The notes under the pieces are model-generated. The model was not told where the DNA came from. It made no database searches and saw nothing but the letters and a program-made list of their open reading frames with translations. From CAZQKE01 sp964593865 (GTDB lineage: Bacteria > Chloroflexota > Anaerolineae > JAAYZQ01): a DNA stretch of 44,365 bases. A program made the translations under genes and the position numbers. The first letter of the stretch is position 1, and the number at the start of each line of letters is the position of its first letter. The stretch lies in assembly GCA_964593865.1 (NCBI GenBank), contig CAZQKE010000139.1, positions 1-44,365 of the forward strand, written 5' to 3'. Of this stretch, positions 6,808-14,842 are shown one piece after another.

Positions 6808-8130
6808 ATGACAGCACAAACCAAACCCATCGGCATCCGCCGGGAGGACAAAAGCGAGTGGGAACGACGTGTTCCGATCACCCCCCAAGACGCCGCCCGG
6901 TTGCAAGAACAGGGCGTGCCGGTGATCGTCCAACCTTCGCCCATCCGCGCCTTCCGCGACGACGAGTTCAGGGCTGCGGGCATCCCCGTCCAAGAGGACC
7001 TTTCGGCCTGCCCCATCATCTTTGGCATCAAAGAAATGCCGCCCAAGTTCTTTGAACCCCATAAAACCTACATGTTCTTCGCCCACGTCATCAAGGGCCA
7101 ACCCTACAATATGCCCATGCTCCGGCGGCTGCTGGACCTGGGCTGCACCTTGATCGACTATGAGCGGGTGGTAGATGAAAAGAACCGTCGTCTCATCTTT
7201 TTCGGTTGGCACGCCGGCGTGGCCGGGATGGTAGATACCCTCTGGGCCTTGGGGCAACGGCTGGCCTGGGAGGGCGTGCCCAACCCCTTTACGGCGGTGC
7301 GGCAGATGCACACCTACCACGACCTGGCCGAGGCCAAAGCCGCCCTGGCCCGGGTCCGCGCCGAGATCGAAGCCCACGGCCTGCCGGAAGCGGTGACGCC
7401 CTTGATCGTCGGTGTAGCGGGCTATGGCAACGTCTCGCGGGGGGTGCAGGAGATCCTTGACCTGCTGCCGGTCATTGAGATCAAACCGGAAGAGGTAGCC
7501 TCCGTCGCCGCCGATCCCCAAGCATCCCGTCGCCACCTCTACAAGGTTGTGTTCAAAGAGGAACACATGGTTGAACCCATCGCCCCCGACGGCGTGTTTG
7601 TCCTGCAGGATTATTACGACCACCCGGAAAAGTACCGGGGCATTTTCCGCCGCTACCTGCCCCACCTGACGGTGCTGGTCAACGCCATCTTTTGGACCGA
7701 ACGCTACCCTCGCCTGGTCACCAAAGCCGACCTCCGCGACCTGTTCGCCCAGGGCAAGCCGCCCTTACGCGTCATCGGCGATATCAGCTGCGATATTGAG
7801 GGGGCCGTTGAATGCACCGTCAAATGCACCGAACCGGGCGATCCCATTTATGTCTACGATCCGCACGGCGGCAACGTGCGCGAGGGCCATGAGGGACCGG
7901 GTGTCGTTATCCTGGCCGTAGACATCCTGCCCAGCGAGATGCCCCGCGAGGCATCTACCGATTTCAGCAAAGTGCTCACACCTTTCATCCCGGCCATCGC
8001 CCGCTGCGACTTTACGGTCCCCTTTGAAGAATGCAACCTGCCACCGGAGATCAAACGGGCCGTCATTGCCTATCAGGGGGAGCTAACGCCCGACTATCAA
8101 TACATCCGGGAGTTTCTGGAAAGCCGCTAA
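6808..8130 (+). CDS. Lysine-ketoglutarate reductase domain protein (saccharopine-forming)
   Basis: 440 aa, homologous to the N-terminal half of eukaryotic alpha-aminoadipic semialdehyde synthase, which condenses lysine and 2-oxoglutarate to saccharopine with NADPH. Typical segments are IGIRREDKSEWERRVPITP near the N-terminus (shared with alanine dehydrogenase-like folds), IIFGIKEMP, YMFFAHVIKGQPYNMPML, and the central nucleotide-binding region VGVAGYGNVSRGVQEILDLLP. The later DISCDIEGAVECTVKCTEPGDPIYVYDP is characteristic of this family. The start at 6808 has AGGAGG 8 bp upstream. It is the first gene of an operon with a separate saccharopine dehydrogenase and an aminotransferase. In animals and plants the first two activities are fused; here they are split. 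Confidence 0.92.
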   Translation: MTAQTKPIGIRREDKSEWERRVPITPQDAARLQEQGVPVIVQPSPIRAFRDDEFRAAGIPVQEDLSACPIIFGIKEMPPKFFEPHKTYMFFAHVIKGQPYNMPMLRRLLDLGCTLIDYERVVDEKNRRLIFFGWHAGVAGMVDTLWALGQRLAWEGVPNPFTAVRQMHTYHDLAEAKAALARVRAEIEAHGLPEAVTPLIVGVAGYGNVSRGVQEILDLLPVIEIKPEEVASVAADPQASRRHLYKVVFKEEHMVEPIAPDGVFVLQDYYDHPEKYRGIFRRYLPHLTVLVNAIFWTERYPRLVTKADLRDLFAQGKPPLRVIGDISCDIEGAVECTVKCTEPGDPIYVYDPHGGNVREGHEGPGVVILAVDILPSEMPREASTDFSKVLTPFIPAIARCDFTVPFEECNLPPEIKRAVIAYQGELTPDYQYIREFLESR

Positions 8131-8250
8131 AGCCGACAGGTTTGGACCCTCCCGCGGGCTTTGGCGACCGTATGCGGAATGCAGACGCATCTCCGGTCCA
8201 ACCGGCCCGCCGGAAGGTCAGAAATTCGTCTCACAAAGGAGTGTACAGCG

Positions 8251-9576
8251 ATGAAGAAAGTGTTGATCCTGGGAGCGGGGCTGGTCACACGGCCCCACGT
8301 GCGTTACCTGCTGGATGTGCCCGACTTTCAGGTCACGGTGGCCAGCCGCACGGTGAGCAAAGCCGAAGCCCTGATCGCAGGGCATCCCCGGGGCCGGGCC
8401 GTGGCCCTGAACGTCAAGGACGAGACCGCCCTGCAAGATCTCATCAAAGAACACGATCTGGCGGTTAGCATGTTGCCTTACGTCTACCATCCCACGGTCG
8501 CCCGCCTGTGCGTCAAGCACGGCAAGGACATGGTAACAACATCTTATGTCAAGGAGGCAATGGCCGCCCTGGACGGACCGGCGCGGGAGGCAGGCGTCCT
8601 GCTCCTCAACGAGATCGGCGTGGACCCCGGCATTGACCACATGTCGGCCATGCGGGTTATCCACCGGGTGGAAGCGCAAGGTGGCCGGATCACCAGCTTC
8701 AAATCGTGGTGCGGCGGCTTGCCCGCTCCGGAGGCCAACGATAACCCCCTGGGCTACAAATTCTCCTGGAGTCCCAAAGGGGTGCTGCTGGCCAGCCGCA
8801 ACCCGGCCCGTTTCCAGATGCACGGCCGGATCGTTGAGGTCCCCGGCGAGGAACTGTTTGACCACCGCTGGACGGTCCCCATCGAGGGCGTCGGCGACCT
8901 GGAAGGCTACCCCAACCGCGACAGCCTGCCCTACGCCCAGACCTACAGCATTCAGCCCACCGATTGGATGTTCCGGGGCACGCTGCGCTACCCCGGTTGG
9001 TGCGACACTTTGAAATTGATGGGCCGGGTAGGGTTGCTGGATGAGACGCCCCTGACCGACCGCCCCCCCACCCTGCGGGCCTTCCTGGCCGGGCTGCTGG
9101 GCGTTGCGCCCGACACCGACCTGGCGGCAGTGCTGGCCGAACGCCAGGGCCTGGACCGCGAGGCCGTTGCCATCACCAACCTGGATTGGCTGGGCTTTTT
9201 CTCCGAGGAGCCGCTGCCGGAGGGCGAATCCCCGGTGGACATCCTGACCGCCGTCATGCTGCCCAAAATGGGCTACAAACCGGGCGAGCGGGATATGCTG
9301 GTCATGCAGCACGAATTCGTCGCCACATACGCCGACCACAAGGAGACCATCACCGCGACAATGGTAGATTTCGGCATCCCCTATGGCGATACCTCCATGG
9401 CCCGCACCGTGGGATTGCCGGCGGCCATCGCCGTCCGCCTCATTCTGCACGGCGAACTGGAAGGACTGGTCGGCGTCCACGTTCCCGTCCTGCCCGAAAT
9501 CTACAACCCGGTGCTGGATGAACTGGCCGAAATGGGCATCTCTCTAGAGGAAGAGGTGACAAGAGAGGGGAGATGA
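8251..9576 (+). CDS. Saccharopine dehydrogenase (glutamate-forming type)
   Basis: 441 aa, corresponding to the C-terminal domain of alpha-aminoadipic semialdehyde synthase. It cleaves saccharopine to glutamate and alpha-aminoadipic semialdehyde using NAD(P). The Rossmann motif KKVLILGAGLVTRP is at the N-terminus. Other family blocks are DLAVSMLPYVYHPTVARLC, MVTTSYVKEAM, NEIGVDPGIDHMSAM, SWCGGLPAPEANDNPLGYKFSWSP and YPNRDSLPYAQTY. Start at 8251 because AAAGGAG lies upstream; an in-frame ATG at 8161 would add a non-homologous stretch. The 120-bp gap before it shows no obvious terminator, so it is probably co-transcribed with the reductase. It ends in a 4-bp ATGA overlap with the aminotransferase gene. 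Confidence 0.93.
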   Translation: MKKVLILGAGLVTRPHVRYLLDVPDFQVTVASRTVSKAEALIAGHPRGRAVALNVKDETALQDLIKEHDLAVSMLPYVYHPTVARLCVKHGKDMVTTSYVKEAMAALDGPAREAGVLLLNEIGVDPGIDHMSAMRVIHRVEAQGGRITSFKSWCGGLPAPEANDNPLGYKFSWSPKGVLLASRNPARFQMHGRIVEVPGEELFDHRWTVPIEGVGDLEGYPNRDSLPYAQTYSIQPTDWMFRGTLRYPGWCDTLKLMGRVGLLDETPLTDRPPTLRAFLAGLLGVAPDTDLAAVLAERQGLDREAVAITNLDWLGFFSEEPLPEGESPVDILTAVMLPKMGYKPGERDMLVMQHEFVATYADHKETITATMVDFGIPYGDTSMARTVGLPAAIAVRLILHGELEGLVGVHVPVLPEIYNPVLDELAEMGISLEEEVTREGR

Positions 9577-10772
9577 ATACGCAGGACTTTATTGCCCTGG
9601 AAGATCAATACAATGCCCACAACTATCGGCCCCTGGACGTGGTGCTCACGCGGGGGGAAGGCGTCTGGGTGGAGGATGTGGACGGCAAGCGGTACATGGA
9701 CTTCTTGGCCGCCTATTCGGCCCTCAACCAGGGCCACTGCCACCCGCGCTTGGTCAAGGTGATGACCGAACAGGTAGCCCGCCTGACTTTGACCAGCCGG
9801 GCCTTTCGCAACGACCAGCTGCCCCTTTTGGCCCGCGAACTGTGTCGGCTGACCGGCTACGAAATGATGTTGCCCATGAACTCCGGGGCAGAGGCGGTGG
9901 AGACGGCCCTCAAAGCGGCCCGCAAATGGGGCTACCGGGTCAAAGGCGTACCGGAGGATAAAGCCCATATCCTGGTTTGCAACGGCAACTTTCATGGGCG
10001 CACCATCACCATCATCAGCTTCTCGTCGGAGGAGCAATACCGTGAAGGCTTTGGCCCCTTTACACCCGGCTTTGAGCTGATCCCCTATGGGGATGCGGAA
10101 GCCCTGGAGGCGGCCATCACCGCCCACACCGTCGCCTTTCTGGTGGAGCCGATCCAGGGCGAAGGCGGCGTTGTCGTCCCGCCGGATGGCTACCTGCGCC
10201 GGGTGCGCGAGATCTGTAGCCGACACAACGTCCTGCTGATCACCGACGAAATCCAAAGCGGCTTGGGCCGCACCGGGAAGCTGCTGGCCGCCGAGCATGA
10301 GGGCGTCCGCGCCGACGTGGTGACCATCGGCAAGGCCCTGTCGGGAGGCATGTACCCCGTTTCGGCGGTTCTGGCCGATAGAAAGGTGCTGGGGCTGTTC
10401 CAACCGGGCGATCACGGCTCCACCTACGGCGGCAACCCGCTGGGCTGCGCCGTAGCCCGCGAGGCGTTGCGGGTACTGGTGGAAGAGGGCCTTATCGAAC
10501 GGGCAGCGGAGCTAGGCGATTACCTTATGGCACGGCTGCGGGCCATCCGCAGCCCTTACGTCCAAGAGATACGGGGCCGAGGACTGTGGGTGGGCATCGT
10601 CCTCAAGCCGGAGGCAGGGGGCGCACGCCGCTTTTGCGAGGCTCTGGCAGAGCGGGGGCTGCTGACCAAAGAAACCCACTACAACGTCATCCGCCTGGCA
10701 CCCCCTTTGGTCATCACCCGCGAGGAGATTGACTGGGCGTTGGAACGCCTGGAAGCGGTACTGCAATCCTGA
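9573..10772 (+). CDS. Ornithine/lysine omega-aminotransferase (class III, PLP)
   Basis: 399 aa. The best overall resemblance is to ornithine delta-aminotransferase: EDQYNAHNYRPLDVVLTRGEG at the N-terminus, SGAEAVETALKAARKWGY for cofactor-phosphate binding, FHGRTITIISFS, EPIQGEGGVVVP, LLITDEIQSGLGRTGK, and the PLP lysine Lys254 in TIGKALSGGMYPVSAV. The classical reaction converts ornithine and 2-oxoglutarate to glutamate semialdehyde and glutamate. Its ATGA overlap with the saccharopine dehydrogenase gene suggests a link to alpha-aminoadipic semialdehyde, the one-carbon-longer homologue. The enzyme may therefore act on lysine or the semialdehyde as well as on ornithine. Family assignment is firm; substrate is inferred. 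Confidence 0.88.
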   Translation: MNTQDFIALEDQYNAHNYRPLDVVLTRGEGVWVEDVDGKRYMDFLAAYSALNQGHCHPRLVKVMTEQVARLTLTSRAFRNDQLPLLARELCRLTGYEMMLPMNSGAEAVETALKAARKWGYRVKGVPEDKAHILVCNGNFHGRTITIISFSSEEQYREGFGPFTPGFELIPYGDAEALEAAITAHTVAFLVEPIQGEGGVVVPPDGYLRRVREICSRHNVLLITDEIQSGLGRTGKLLAAEHEGVRADVVTIGKALSGGMYPVSAVLADRKVLGLFQPGDHGSTYGGNPLGCAVAREALRVLVEEGLIERAAELGDYLMARLRAIRSPYVQEIRGRGLWVGIVLKPEAGGARRFCEALAERGLLTKETHYNVIRLAPPLVITREEIDWALERLEAVLQS

Positions 10773-10776
10773 AGGG

Positions 10777-10889
10777 AACCGCAAAGGGAGGTAGGAAAAG
10801 CCTTTGCGCTCTTGGCGGTTTGGGAAGTTGAACCGCAAAGGCACAAAGGACGCGAGGAAAAGAAAAAGGCTTTTGGCGTCTCGGCGGTT
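10777..10889. repeat. Family A repeats, third locus (two units)
   Basis: Unit 1 (10777-10820) runs from AACCGCAAAGGGAGG to CTTTGCGCTCTTGGCGGTT; unit 2 (10831-10889) from AACCGCAAAGGCACAAAGG to TTTTGGCGTCTCGGCGGTT. The units separate two convergent genes, the aminotransferase (plus) and the lipid kinase (minus), and could work as a bidirectional hairpin terminator. Same orientation as the 4811-4923 locus. Confidence 0.85.
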
Positions 10890-10900
10890 CAAAAACCGGT

Positions 10901-11800
10901 TCAGACCAACAGCCGCAGGCGTCGGGGCAGCAGCTCTATCTCAAACCGCTGCGCCCCGACGCCATAGATCTCGCCGTCCACATGGGCAGCCCAGGGGATC
11001 TCACTGGTCACGGTCACTTGGCGTCCTTGTGACATGGTAATCCGCCGGTCGCCTACATGGCTGCCGCGCATGAACTGGGGTACAAAGCCCACCATCCGCA
11101 GGCGATGGACCTTGCCGGCGATACACAGGTCCAACACACCGTCATCCATCACGGCATCGGGAGTGGTGTAAAAACCACCGCCGATGCGCCGCCCGTTCAT
11201 CACCGAGATCAAGATGCTGGGCTGGGCGATCTCCCGGCCGTCGACGCGCACCGTCGTTTGAGGGGCGGCGTAGTAAACGGCCAACGTCTTGAGCAAGGCC
11301 ACCATGTAGACCGGAAAGCCGCGCAGGTAGCGGACCTTGCGGCTTTCTATATTGACGATGGCATCCAAGCCGATGCCCACACCGTTGCCAAAATAGAGGG
11401 GTGGGGCGTTATCGGCCTGAACCCGGCCCACATCCAGGATGCGATCCCGGCCACGGGCGATCACGGCGCAGGCCCGCCGCCAATCCAGCGGCAATCCTGC
11501 ACTAAAGGCAAAATCGTTACCCGTGCCGATGGGGATCACCCCCAAGGCGGTCTTGCCTCCGGCTTCCATCAGCCCGTTGAGGACCTCGTTGACCGTCCCA
11601 TCGCCGCCGACGGCCACGACCGCCGCCCGGCCCTCTTCTGCTGCCCTGCGGGCCAGAGCCGTCGCATGGCCCGGCGCACCGGTCATCTGCATTTCCGGGG
11701 CCAGGCCCTGGCCTTGCAAAGATCGTCCGATCTGGGGAGCAAGGCGACCGCCGGCTCCCCGGCCCGCAACCGGATTGACGATGACGGTGATGTCAGACAT
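10901..11800 (-). CDS. Diacylglycerol kinase-family lipid kinase
   Basis: 299 aa, DAGK catalytic family (DgkB/YegS type); phosphorylates diacylglycerol or a related lipid with ATP at the membrane surface. The N-terminus ITVIVNPVAGRGAGG, the nucleotide-binding VVAVGGDGTVNEVLNGL (about residues 61-77) and GVIPIGTGNDFAFS are hallmark motifs. The C-terminal beta-sandwich includes YFGNGVGIGLDAIVN and AAHVDGEIYG. The stop codon lies 11 bp past a family A repeat. The start lies 48 bp from the divergent GNAT gene. The exact lipid substrate cannot be read from sequence. Confidence 0.92.
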   Translation of the reverse strand: MSDITVIVNPVAGRGAGGRLAPQIGRSLQGQGLAPEMQMTGAPGHATALARRAAEEGRAAVVAVGGDGTVNEVLNGLMEAGGKTALGVIPIGTGNDFAFSAGLPLDWRRACAVIARGRDRILDVGRVQADNAPPLYFGNGVGIGLDAIVNIESRKVRYLRGFPVYMVALLKTLAVYYAAPQTTVRVDGREIAQPSILISVMNGRRIGGGFYTTPDAVMDDGVLDLCIAGKVHRLRMVGFVPQFMRGSHVGDRRITMSQGRQVTVTSEIPWAAHVDGEIYGVGAQRFEIELLPRRLRLLV

Positions 11801-11848
11801 GCTTCTCTCCGAACGTGAAAAAACGTTGATCTGTATTTAGAGAACACC

Positions 11849-12619
11849 ATGAGAGGGAAAAAGTTGTCATCCTGGTTCTCGAAATTGGCGCAGGTCGGCC
11901 GGAAAGCGGTCTCCCCGCCTGCCGAGGGAGCGGATGCGACTCCCCCCATGGAGCTGCACGGCCCCCGCGTGACCGTCCGCCCCATGCGGCGCAGCGATCT
12001 GGAGGCGATGATGCGTTGGCAGCCTGCAACGGACCCTCTCTACCAGCCTTTTGACCTGCCCAAGCGCAGCCGGGCCGAGCACATGCAGTGGTTCGATTGG
12101 CGTCGCCGAGACACAAGCCGCCGCCTCTATGTCATTGAAAACGAGGAGCAACAGGTCATCGGCAGCCTAACCCTGCGGGAGATCGTCGGTCGGCGGACGG
12201 CCCGTCTGGGGATCACCATCGGCGCCGATTTTGTCAGCCGAGGATACGGTACAGAGGCGTTGCATCTCTTCTTAGACTACTTTTTCGGGGAGATGGGCTT
12301 TGCCCGCATGGTTCTTGACGTAGCGGCGACCAACCAACGGGCCGTGCGAACCTACCGGGCGTTGGGCTTCCGCCCCACAGGGCAGCACTACCGCGTGGCC
12401 GACCACGCGGGCTACCACGTTGTGCACCGCGACCCCCGCTACCGGCATCTGCACCGCTTTTTCCGCAAAAAAGGGGGGACGCTCCAGGTGCTCTTCTACG
12501 ACATGGCCTTGACCCGCGAGCAGTGGCAGGCCCACAAGGCCCAGGCGGGCAAAGGGCGACAACCCAAGCATCCTGCCGCCGTCAAGGCGACAGATCGCTC
12601 AGAAACCGTGCAGGCATAG
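11849..12619 (+). CDS. GNAT-family N-acetyltransferase (RimJ/RimL-like)
   Basis: 256 aa. The GNAT domain occupies about residues 35-195: HGPRVTVRPMRRSDLEAMMRW, the beta-4 segment TARLGITIGADFVSRGYGTEAL with the acetyl-CoA pyrophosphate loop, and ARMVLDVAATNQRAVRTYRALGF. A ~35-residue N-terminal extension and a basic C-terminal tail (KGRQPKHPAAVKATDRSE) lie outside the domain. The ribosome-binding site is weak (TTAGAGAAC), so the start is less certain. The 3' end overlaps the convergent thioesterase gene by 38 bp. The acceptor substrate is unknown. Confidence 0.85.
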   Translation: MRGKKLSSWFSKLAQVGRKAVSPPAEGADATPPMELHGPRVTVRPMRRSDLEAMMRWQPATDPLYQPFDLPKRSRAEHMQWFDWRRRDTSRRLYVIENEEQQVIGSLTLREIVGRRTARLGITIGADFVSRGYGTEALHLFLDYFFGEMGFARMVLDVAATNQRAVRTYRALGFRPTGQHYRVADHAGYHVVHRDPRYRHLHRFFRKKGGTLQVLFYDMALTREQWQAHKAQAGKGRQPKHPAAVKATDRSETVQA

Positions 12620-13445
12620 GGCGGGATCGGCCTGTTGCCTGCTCCACCCAAAGCTGAACGCTCTGTGCCCGGACCAGCAGCGCACCGTCGCTCCGGCGCA
12701 TCACCTGCGCCTGGCGGATCAGGCGATCCTCGCTTATCTCGGAGAACCAGGTCACGATCTCCAGCTCATCACCGGGCAAGGCCGGTAGCCTATATTCAAG
12801 GCGATGCCGCACGCTGCTCAAGGCGGCCCCTTCGGCCAACAGACGGGCAGCAGGCCACCCCCGCGCCGCAACCATCTCGGTACCGCAATCCTCGACATAG
12901 TCCGCATAAACGGCATTATTGACATGTCCGGCCTGGTCCAGGTCGCTCCAGACAACGCGCCGCCGCCGACGGAATCCACCGTCAGGGGGAAGCGGCGGCT
13001 GGACAAATCGTCGTCGGGGCGGAGCCGAAGCGGGAACTCCTTCGGGGAAGAAAGCAACCTTCAACTCCTGGGGGATGGTCACCGGGCGCAATGCCGCGCG
13101 GTCCAGGAACACCCAATCGGTCACGGCGCGGACCACCGCCGTATCCGCCCCACAAAGGCGGAATTCATAAGCCCGCCGCGAGCGCACCCGCCGGAAATCG
13201 GCTACCCACGTGCGCACTTCCACCACGTCGCCGTAGGTCAAAGGCTGCAAAACTTCCAGCTCCGTCTCCCGGATCAGCCACAGGCGGCCCATCGCCTCGT
13301 AGCGGGCAATGTCATATCCTGCAGCGGCGGTGGCATCAAAGGCCGCCTCTTGCATGTAACGCAGCAGGTGGGCCGGGCGCACAAAGCCGTATGGATCGCA
13401 TTCGTAGTAGCGCACCCGAAAGGTACGGCTGTGGGTCAGGGGCAT
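12582..13445 (-). CDS. Acyl-ACP thioesterase (FatA/FatB-like, double hotdog)
   Basis: 287 aa. Hydrolyses acyl-ACP, releasing free fatty acid and ending chain elongation. Two hotdog halves are visible. The first is RTFRVRYYECDPYGFVRPAHLLRYMQEAAFD with YGDVVEVRTWVADFRRVRSRRAYEF. The second is RRRRVVWSDLDQAGHVNNAVYADYVED, containing the conserved D-x-x-x-H-V-N-N catalytic motif, then RHRLEYRLPALPGDELEI. It lies 33 bp after the CoA-disulfide-reductase-like gene and could be the last gene of that minus-strand run. The ribosome-binding site (GGAAGCG) is weak. The end overlaps the convergent GNAT gene by 38 bp. Confidence 0.88.
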   Translation of the reverse strand: MPLTHSRTFRVRYYECDPYGFVRPAHLLRYMQEAAFDATAAAGYDIARYEAMGRLWLIRETELEVLQPLTYGDVVEVRTWVADFRRVRSRRAYEFRLCGADTAVVRAVTDWVFLDRAALRPVTIPQELKVAFFPEGVPASAPPRRRFVQPPLPPDGGFRRRRRVVWSDLDQAGHVNNAVYADYVEDCGTEMVAARGWPAARLLAEGAALSSVRHRLEYRLPALPGDELEIVTWFSEISEDRLIRQAQVMRRSDGALLVRAQSVQLWVEQATGRSRPMPARFLSDLSP

Positions 13446-13478
13446 GGTCTTTTCGCGCTTCCAAAGATCCCGGGCCGG

Positions 13479-14822
13479 CTACTTTTTGGCCGCGATGTTG
13501 GCCGCCACCAGGATCGGGTCCCAGACGGGGGCAAAGGGCGGCGCGTAGCTCAGGTCCAAACGGCGCAGATCGGCTACCGTCAGCCGGGCATAGAGGGCCG
13601 TCGCCAGCACATCAATCCGCTTGGCGACCCCTTTTTCCCCGACGATCTGGCCGCCCAGCAGACGATTGTTTCCGCCGTCCACCACCAATTTCACGTAAAT
13701 GTCCGCCGCGCCGGGGAAATAGTGGGTGATGTCTTTGGCCCGGATCATCGTCTCTTTGACATTGTACCTGGCGAACCGGGCCTCGCCCGCCGTTAGCCCG
13801 GTACGGGCCACGACCAGATCAAAGCAACGGACCACCATCGTCCCCACTACTCCACCAAAGGTCGCGTGCCCTCCCGCGGCGTTCTCTCCGGCAACGCGCC
13901 CTTGCTTGTTGGCCGTGCTGCCCAGGGGGATATAGGCCGCTTTGCCCGTAACCCGGTGCATTACTTCGCAGCAATCGCCTGCAGCATAGACGCCGGGCAG
14001 GTTGGTACGCATCTGATCGTCGGTAGCGATGGCTCCCGTGCGACCGAGGGCCACCCCTGCCTTGCGGGCCGGTTCAACGTTGGGCCGCGCTCCCATCCCC
14101 AGCAACACCAGGTCACAGGGGAATCGCTCCCCGCCCGTTGTGACCACCGCTTCGACCCGCCGTCGTCCTTCAAAGGCTGCAGGGGTGTCTTGCACGATCT
14201 GTACCCCTTGCCGCTCCAGCTCGGCGTGGACCAACGCCCGCACATCATCATCCAGCGCGGTCCGCATCACCCGGCCGGAGCGGATGATCATCGTCACCGC
14301 CATTCCCAAGCGTCGGAATGTTTCGGCCATTTCCACGCCGATATAGCCCCCACCGACGACCACGGCCCGTTGGGGTTTATGCTCCTCCACAAAGCGACGG
14401 AGGGCAATGCCCGATTCCAACGAACGCAATCCAAAGATCCCCGCCAGGTCGCTACCGGGCAAGGAGGGCCATACCGGTTTGGCCCCGGTCGCAATCACCA
14501 ACCGGTCATATTCCTGGGTGAATTCGTTGCCCTCCGCATCACGGACGGTTACGAGACGGTTTTCGGCATCAATAGCCGTCACCTCGTGGCGGATGTGAAC
14601 CAGAACGCCCTGTTTGGCCATCTGCTCCGGCGTGCGGACGATGAGGGAGCGTGCGTCGGGGATATCTCCGGCGATGAAGTAGGGCATTCCGCAAGCCCCG
14701 TAAGAGATGTGAGGGCTTTTTTCATAGACCACAACCTCCAGGTCGCCGTTGGTGCGCTTTGCTTTGGCCGCCGCGCTCATACCGGCAGCCACACCACCGA
14801 TCACGATGAGTCGCTGGGGCAT
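13479..14822 (-). CDS. CoA-disulfide reductase-like FAD/NAD(P)H oxidoreductase
   Basis: 447 aa, pyridine nucleotide-disulfide oxidoreductase of the CoA-disulfide reductase/NADH oxidase/polysulfide reductase group. FAD-binding VIGGVAAGMSAAAKAKR lies at the N-terminus; the single redox-active Cys44 is in SYGACGMPYF. NAD(P)-binding AVVVGGGYIGVEMAETFRR lies near residue 155, the second FAD motif GVYAAGDCCEV near 275, and the dimerisation domain occupies the last ~110 residues. Start at 14822 because GAGGAGGGG precedes it; the longer frame upstream to 14984 runs into the carboxypeptidase gene. The role may be thiol redox balance or oxygen/polysulfide reduction. It sits 20 bp from the carboxypeptidase gene. 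Confidence 0.9.
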   Translation of the reverse strand: MPQRLIVIGGVAAGMSAAAKAKRTNGDLEVVVYEKSPHISYGACGMPYFIAGDIPDARSLIVRTPEQMAKQGVLVHIRHEVTAIDAENRLVTVRDAEGNEFTQEYDRLVIATGAKPVWPSLPGSDLAGIFGLRSLESGIALRRFVEEHKPQRAVVVGGGYIGVEMAETFRRLGMAVTMIIRSGRVMRTALDDDVRALVHAELERQGVQIVQDTPAAFEGRRRVEAVVTTGGERFPCDLVLLGMGARPNVEPARKAGVALGRTGAIATDDQMRTNLPGVYAAGDCCEVMHRVTGKAAYIPLGSTANKQGRVAGENAAGGHATFGGVVGTMVVRCFDLVVARTGLTAGEARFARYNVKETMIRAKDITHYFPGAADIYVKLVVDGGNNRLLGGQIVGEKGVAKRIDVLATALYARLTVADLRRLDLSYAPPFAPVWDPILVAANIAAKK

Positions 14823-14842
14823 AGGCTCCCCTCCTCGCCAAT

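Noticed and set aside
8218..9480. Long minus-strand open frame opposite saccharopine dehydrogenase
   Set aside because: A GC-rich antisense shadow with no family match; the plus strand has clear saccharopine dehydrogenase motifs and a ribosome-binding site.
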